From positions 1-7,309 of the forward strand of contig JAOUCV010000102.1 in the NCBI GenBank assembly GCA_029859555.1: a stretch of DNA of 7,309 nucleotides, read 5' to 3'. Every line of letters begins with the position of its first letter. The first letter of the stretch is position 1. The DNA is from Gammaproteobacteria bacterium. Its GTDB lineage: Bacteria; Pseudomonadota; Gammaproteobacteria; UBA9214. The notes below the pieces were generated by a model, which was not told where the DNA came from, did no database searches, and saw only the letters and a program-made list of their open reading frames with translations. The position numbers and the translations under genes are program-made. Shown here piece by piece: positions 4,635 through 7,309 of this stretch.

Positions 4635-5981
4635 ATGGCATCAAATACTGAAGGTACGCGGGAGGGCAATCTCGAAGCCCCCACGCGACATCCGCTCGAC
4701 TGGACCAACCCGTCTTTCTTTGACGAGGAAAACCTGTTCAGGGAACTGGAGCGGGTATATGACATCTGTCACGGTTGCCGCCGCTGTTTTAACCTGTGTA
4801 ATTCATTCCCTACGCTGTTTGATGCTATTGATGAATCCGAGTCCATGGAGCTGGATACGGTGCCACGCGAGGCCTACTGGGAAGTCGTTGATCACTGTTA
4901 CCTGTGCGACATGTGTTACATGAGCAAGTGTCCCTATGTGCCGCCACATGAATGGAATGTTGACTTTCCGCACCTGATGTTGCGTGCCAAGGCGGTGAAG
5001 TTCAAAAAGGGAGAAGTGCGGGCCCGTGACCGCATCCTGACTTCGACGGATAACGTCGGCAAGCTCGCCGGTATTCCGGTTGTCACGCAAATAGTGAACG
5101 CTACCAACAAAACCGGTGTCGGCCGCAAGTTGCTGGACAAGGTACTGGGTGTGCATCCCGATGCTATTTTGCCGGAATATCATTCCAGCACGTTGCGCAA
5201 GCGCCTCGGCAAGCACGCCGACGAAAGCGGCACAGTCGTGGCAGCCGGCAGAACCCGTGGCAAGGTTGCCTTGTTTGCGACCTGTTACTGCAACTACAAC
5301 GAACCCGGAATTGGTGAGGACCTGGCCGCGGTTTTTCGCCACAATGAAATTCCACTGACGCTGGCTCCCCGGGAACAGTGTTGTGGCATGCCGAAGCTGG
5401 AACTGGGCGACCTGGATGCTGTCAGGGCGGCACGGGATGCAAATATCCCCGAGCTGGTAAAGCTGGTCGATAGTGGCTGGGATATCGTCGCGCCGGTACC
5501 TTCCTGCGTGTTGATGTTCAAACAGGAGTTGCCGTTGATGTTCCCGGATGACGCCGATGTCGCCAGGGTGCGTGATGCGATCTTCGATCCGTTTGAATAC
5601 CTGATGTTGCGTCACAGGCACGGGCATCTGAAAACCGACTTCAAGCAATCACTGGGTTCTGTTTCCTACCATGTGGCCTGTCACCTGCGGGTGCAGAATA
5701 TCGGTATGAAGACCCGGGACCTGTTGCAGCTGATACCGGAAACCACGGTCGAACCGATTGAACGTTGTTCCGGTCATGATGGAACCTATGCTGTTAAAAG
5801 CGAGTGTCATCAGATCTCCATGAAAATCTGTCGCCCGGTCATCAGCAATGTGACTCGTGCCGGTGCCAGTCATTACAGCAGTGATTGCCCGATGGCAGGC
5901 CACCAGATCGAAAACGGACTGGATAACGGCAAGGCGCCGGAGCATCCATTGAGCCTGTTGCGGATGGCCTACGGAATCTGA
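4635..5981 (+). CDS. GlpC/HdrD-like Fe-S protein: two Cys clusters plus two CCG-type domains
   Basis: A 448-residue soluble iron-sulfur protein of the heterodisulfide reductase/GlpC type. The N-terminal ferredoxin-like part has two cluster motifs: CHGCRRCFNLC (Cys45, 48, 51, 55) and CYLCDMCYMSKCP (Cys88, 91, 94, 99), each able to hold a 4Fe-4S cluster. Two CCG-type domains follow. The first has Cys217, the intact CCG at 249-251 (EQCCGMP) and Cys291. The second has Cys349 (VACH), CSG instead of CCG at 378-380 (ERCSGHDGTY), and Cys418 (SSDCPMAGHQIE). No membrane segment is visible. Family members pass electrons between redox partners; here the rubrerythrin upstream is a likely partner, by inference. 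The ATG at 4635 has a GGA at 4624-4626. DUF3501 follows after 49 bp. It is not assigned as GlpC itself, because no glpA or glpB is nearby. Confidence 0.88.
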   Translation: MASNTEGTREGNLEAPTRHPLDWTNPSFFDEENLFRELERVYDICHGCRRCFNLCNSFPTLFDAIDESESMELDTVPREAYWEVVDHCYLCDMCYMSKCPYVPPHEWNVDFPHLMLRAKAVKFKKGEVRARDRILTSTDNVGKLAGIPVVTQIVNATNKTGVGRKLLDKVLGVHPDAILPEYHSSTLRKRLGKHADESGTVVAAGRTRGKVALFATCYCNYNEPGIGEDLAAVFRHNEIPLTLAPREQCCGMPKLELGDLDAVRAARDANIPELVKLVDSGWDIVAPVPSCVLMFKQELPLMFPDDADVARVRDAIFDPFEYLMLRHRHGHLKTDFKQSLGSVSYHVACHLRVQNIGMKTRDLLQLIPETTVEPIERCSGHDGTYAVKSECHQISMKICRPVISNVTRAGASHYSSDCPMAGHQIENGLDNGKAPEHPLSLLRMAYGI

Positions 5982-6030
5982 TGGCGGTTGTGATCACCTG
6001 GATACGATTACCCTGACGAGCAGGAATATT

Positions 6031-6615
6031 ATGCAAAAACTGACACGTGATGATCTTTACAGTCTCGAGCAATACGCAGAGAAACGCCTGGACTTTCGTG
6101 CTCGGGTGCTGGCACACAAGAAGCACCGCAAGGTTCACGTTGGACCTGTAGCAACCCTGTATTTTGAAGACCGTATGACCATGCAGTACCAGATTCAGGA
6201 AATGCTGCGCGTTGAGCGGATTTTCGAGGCCAGCGGTATCGAGGAAGAGCTGGATGCCTACAACCCGTTGATACCGGATGGCGCCAACTGGAAGGCGACT
6301 TTCATGATTGAAGAGCCTGACGTGGACAGGCGTCGCGACCTGCTGGCACAGCTGATGGGCATTGAAGACCGGGTCTGGGTGCGGGTTGACGGTAATGAGC
6401 AGGTATTTGCCATAGCCGACGAGGATATGGAGCGTGATAACGAAGAAAAAACCTCGGCTGTACATTTCCTGCGCTTTGAATTGACTGGGAAAATGGTCGC
6501 GGATCTGAAGCAGGGTGCCTCGCTGGGTGTTGGTATTAACCACAGGCAGTATTCGTTTGATCTTGAGCCGGTTGCCACCGAAGTGCGTGAAGCCCTGCTG
6601 GCAGATCTTGACTGA
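6031..6615 (+). CDS. DUF3501 family protein
   Basis: A 194-residue hydrophilic protein that I recognise as DUF3501, a family without a known function. Visible traits: N-terminal MQKLTRDDLYSLEQYAEKR, a basic stretch AHKKHRKVHVG at 28-38, then LYFEDRMTMQYQIQEMLR at 43-60, acidic helices (EASGIEEELDAYNPLIPDGANW), a beta-rich C-terminal part, and GINHRQYSFDLEP at 168-180. It has no Cys, signal peptide or membrane segment, so it is cytoplasmic and not itself a cluster carrier. The conserved acidic and His residues could bind metal or a partner, but that is speculation. The ATG is supported by AGGA at 6022-6025, five bases upstream. It lies 49 bp behind the Fe-S gene on the same strand with no terminator between, so the two are very likely cotranscribed. 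As I recall, DUF3501 genes tend to sit beside rubrerythrin and CCG-protein genes elsewhere. Confidence 0.87.
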   Translation: MQKLTRDDLYSLEQYAEKRLDFRARVLAHKKHRKVHVGPVATLYFEDRMTMQYQIQEMLRVERIFEASGIEEELDAYNPLIPDGANWKATFMIEEPDVDRRRDLLAQLMGIEDRVWVRVDGNEQVFAIADEDMERDNEEKTSAVHFLRFELTGKMVADLKQGASLGVGINHRQYSFDLEPVATEVREALLADLD

Positions 6616-6630
6616 TTTATCGCGAAATCA

Positions 6631-6681
6631 CTGACTTCATTCTGCCTGTTAAACAAAAAGCGCAGGAGTCAGCGTTCTTTT
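6631..6681 (+). terminator. Possible weak terminator after the DUF3501 gene
   Basis: CTGACT (6631-6636) pairs with AGTCAG (6667-6672), and inside it CTGC (6642-6645) pairs with GCAG (6662-6665), with an uneven internal loop and a 16-base terminal loop. A short T-rich stretch CGTTCTTTTC follows. The stem is interrupted and the T run is broken, so this is a weak candidate. Confidence 0.3.
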
Positions 6682-6775
6682 CAGCAGCGCCCCCGGCCTG
6701 TCTGTTTTTACAATTTTCCGCTCTGTATGCCTGCGGGTCGCATTGCCACCAGCGGCGCGCTAAACTGCGCACCCA

Positions 6776-7309
6776 ATGAAAGCAGCCAAGTATCCGGAAA
6801 ATCCTGTCGGCAGACGCATCGCAAAGGCCTTGTGGCTGCTGCTGGCAACGCCGATATCGGTAGTGGCGGTCGAAGATGAGCCGCTTGGCTGGGCGACGCC
6901 CTATATTGAAGGGGAAGACGCAGGCTGGCAGGAGCAGCAGGGCGAGTTGCCGCCCTATCCCGAGAAGGGCAACCTGATGAAGGTGGATGTCGATACCGAG
7001 GGATTGCAGTTTACGGTCTATCTCGACAAGCCTTCACTCGTCAAACGTGATGATGGCGTGGTGCGTTATACCGTTGTCCTGGTGTCTTCGACGGGTGTCT
7101 GGAATGTTTCCAATGAAGGTCTGCATTGCGGCGAGAAAATGTTCCGTCGCTATGCCTATGGTGTCGATAACAGCTGGCAACCGATTCCTGGCTCACCCTG
7201 GAGAGCACTGCGGGGCAAGGGTGCAAACCGCTATCGAATGGTCTTTTATGACAGATACATATGTGATCCGATCCGGCTTGACGAATCGGCCGGGCAAATA
7301 CTTGATCGA
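6776..7309 (+). CDS. CNP1-like exported protein, 3'-truncated by window edge
   Basis: The frame is open for 178 codons from ATG 6776 to the last base of the window, with no stop, so the C-terminus is missing. An in-frame TAA lies five codons upstream, which bounds the start. The N-terminus has a basic region (GRRIAK) and a hydrophobic core ALWLLLATPISVVAV, a likely signal peptide cut near residue 32. The mature part shows traits of the CNP1-like (cryptic neisserial protein 1) family: a WQE...LPPYP stretch at 51-62, then FTVYLDKPSL, then DGVVRYTVVLVSSTGVWNVS with EGLHC (Cys118), RRYAYG at 124-129, a W-rich stretch, and RMVFYDRYIC (Cys163). The two Cys could form a disulfide. The location is probably periplasmic or outer envelope; the function is unknown. 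No clear Shine-Dalgarno precedes the ATG. The 160 bp separating it from the DUF3501 gene suggest a separate unit. Confidence 0.82.
   Translation, partial: MKAAKYPENPVGRRIAKALWLLLATPISVVAVEDEPLGWATPYIEGEDAGWQEQQGELPPYPEKGNLMKVDVDTEGLQFTVYLDKPSLVKRDDGVVRYTVVLVSSTGVWNVSNEGLHCGEKMFRRYAYGVDNSWQPIPGSPWRALRGKGANRYRMVFYDRYICDPIRLDESAGQILDR

Noticed and set aside
4803..5648. Long 281-codon open frame on the minus strand inside the Fe-S gene
   Set aside because: It lies wholly opposite a gene with clear cluster motifs. Its translation has no recognisable domain, and long antisense frames are common opposite G+C-rich coding sequence.
5842..6543. 233-codon minus-strand open frame opposite the end of the Fe-S gene and DUF3501
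   Set aside because: It spans two well-supported plus-strand genes, and its composition looks like a codon-bias shadow.

Overview
The window reads as ordinary, gene-dense chromosome (I estimate mid-50s % G+C) from a gammaproteobacterium. The support is the xseB-ispA pair in the gammaproteobacterial order with E. coli-like protein sequences, a FolE2-type GTP cyclohydrolase, a periplasmic single-domain aspartic protease and a CNP1-like protein. A free-living lineage such as the Chromatiales or a sulfur oxidiser would fit, but that is inference. I saw no rRNA, tRNA, CRISPR, insertion sequence or phage gene.

Layout from left to right. (1) 3-290 (+): tail of a small exported protein of unknown function. 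(2) 320-1021 (-): class I glutamine amidotransferase, convergent with (1). (3) 1054-1707 (+): exported retropepsin-like aspartic protease, divergent from (2) with only 32 bp between start codons. (4) 1764-2582 (-): folE2, with a terminator hairpin just past its stop, a good sigma70-type promoter at 2742-2770 and a leader of about 150 nt. (5) 2796-3701 (-): ispA. (6) 3688-3930 (-): xseB. (7) 3931-4123: a divergent control region with two candidate promoters and two palindromes. (8) 4124-4543 (+): rubrerythrin without a rubredoxin domain, followed by a strong intrinsic terminator. (9) 4635-5981 (+): iron-sulfur protein with two Cys clusters and two CCG-type domains. (10) 6031-6615 (+): DUF3501 protein. 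(11) 6776 to the right edge (+): CNP1-like exported protein, cut by the window end.

The most interesting part is 4010-6615. A diiron peroxidase-type protein, a GlpC/HdrD-like Fe-S electron-transfer protein and an uncharacterised DUF3501 protein form one co-directional block. The block sits behind a palindrome-rich promoter and carries an internal terminator that should make the first gene more abundant than the other two. The simplest model is a redox or peroxide-defence module in which the Fe-S protein supplies electrons to a rubrerythrin that lacks its own rubredoxin domain. The remaining genes are housekeeping: isoprenoid precursor synthesis (ispA), DNA repair (xseB), folate/queuosine precursor synthesis (folE2), and envelope proteins of unknown role.
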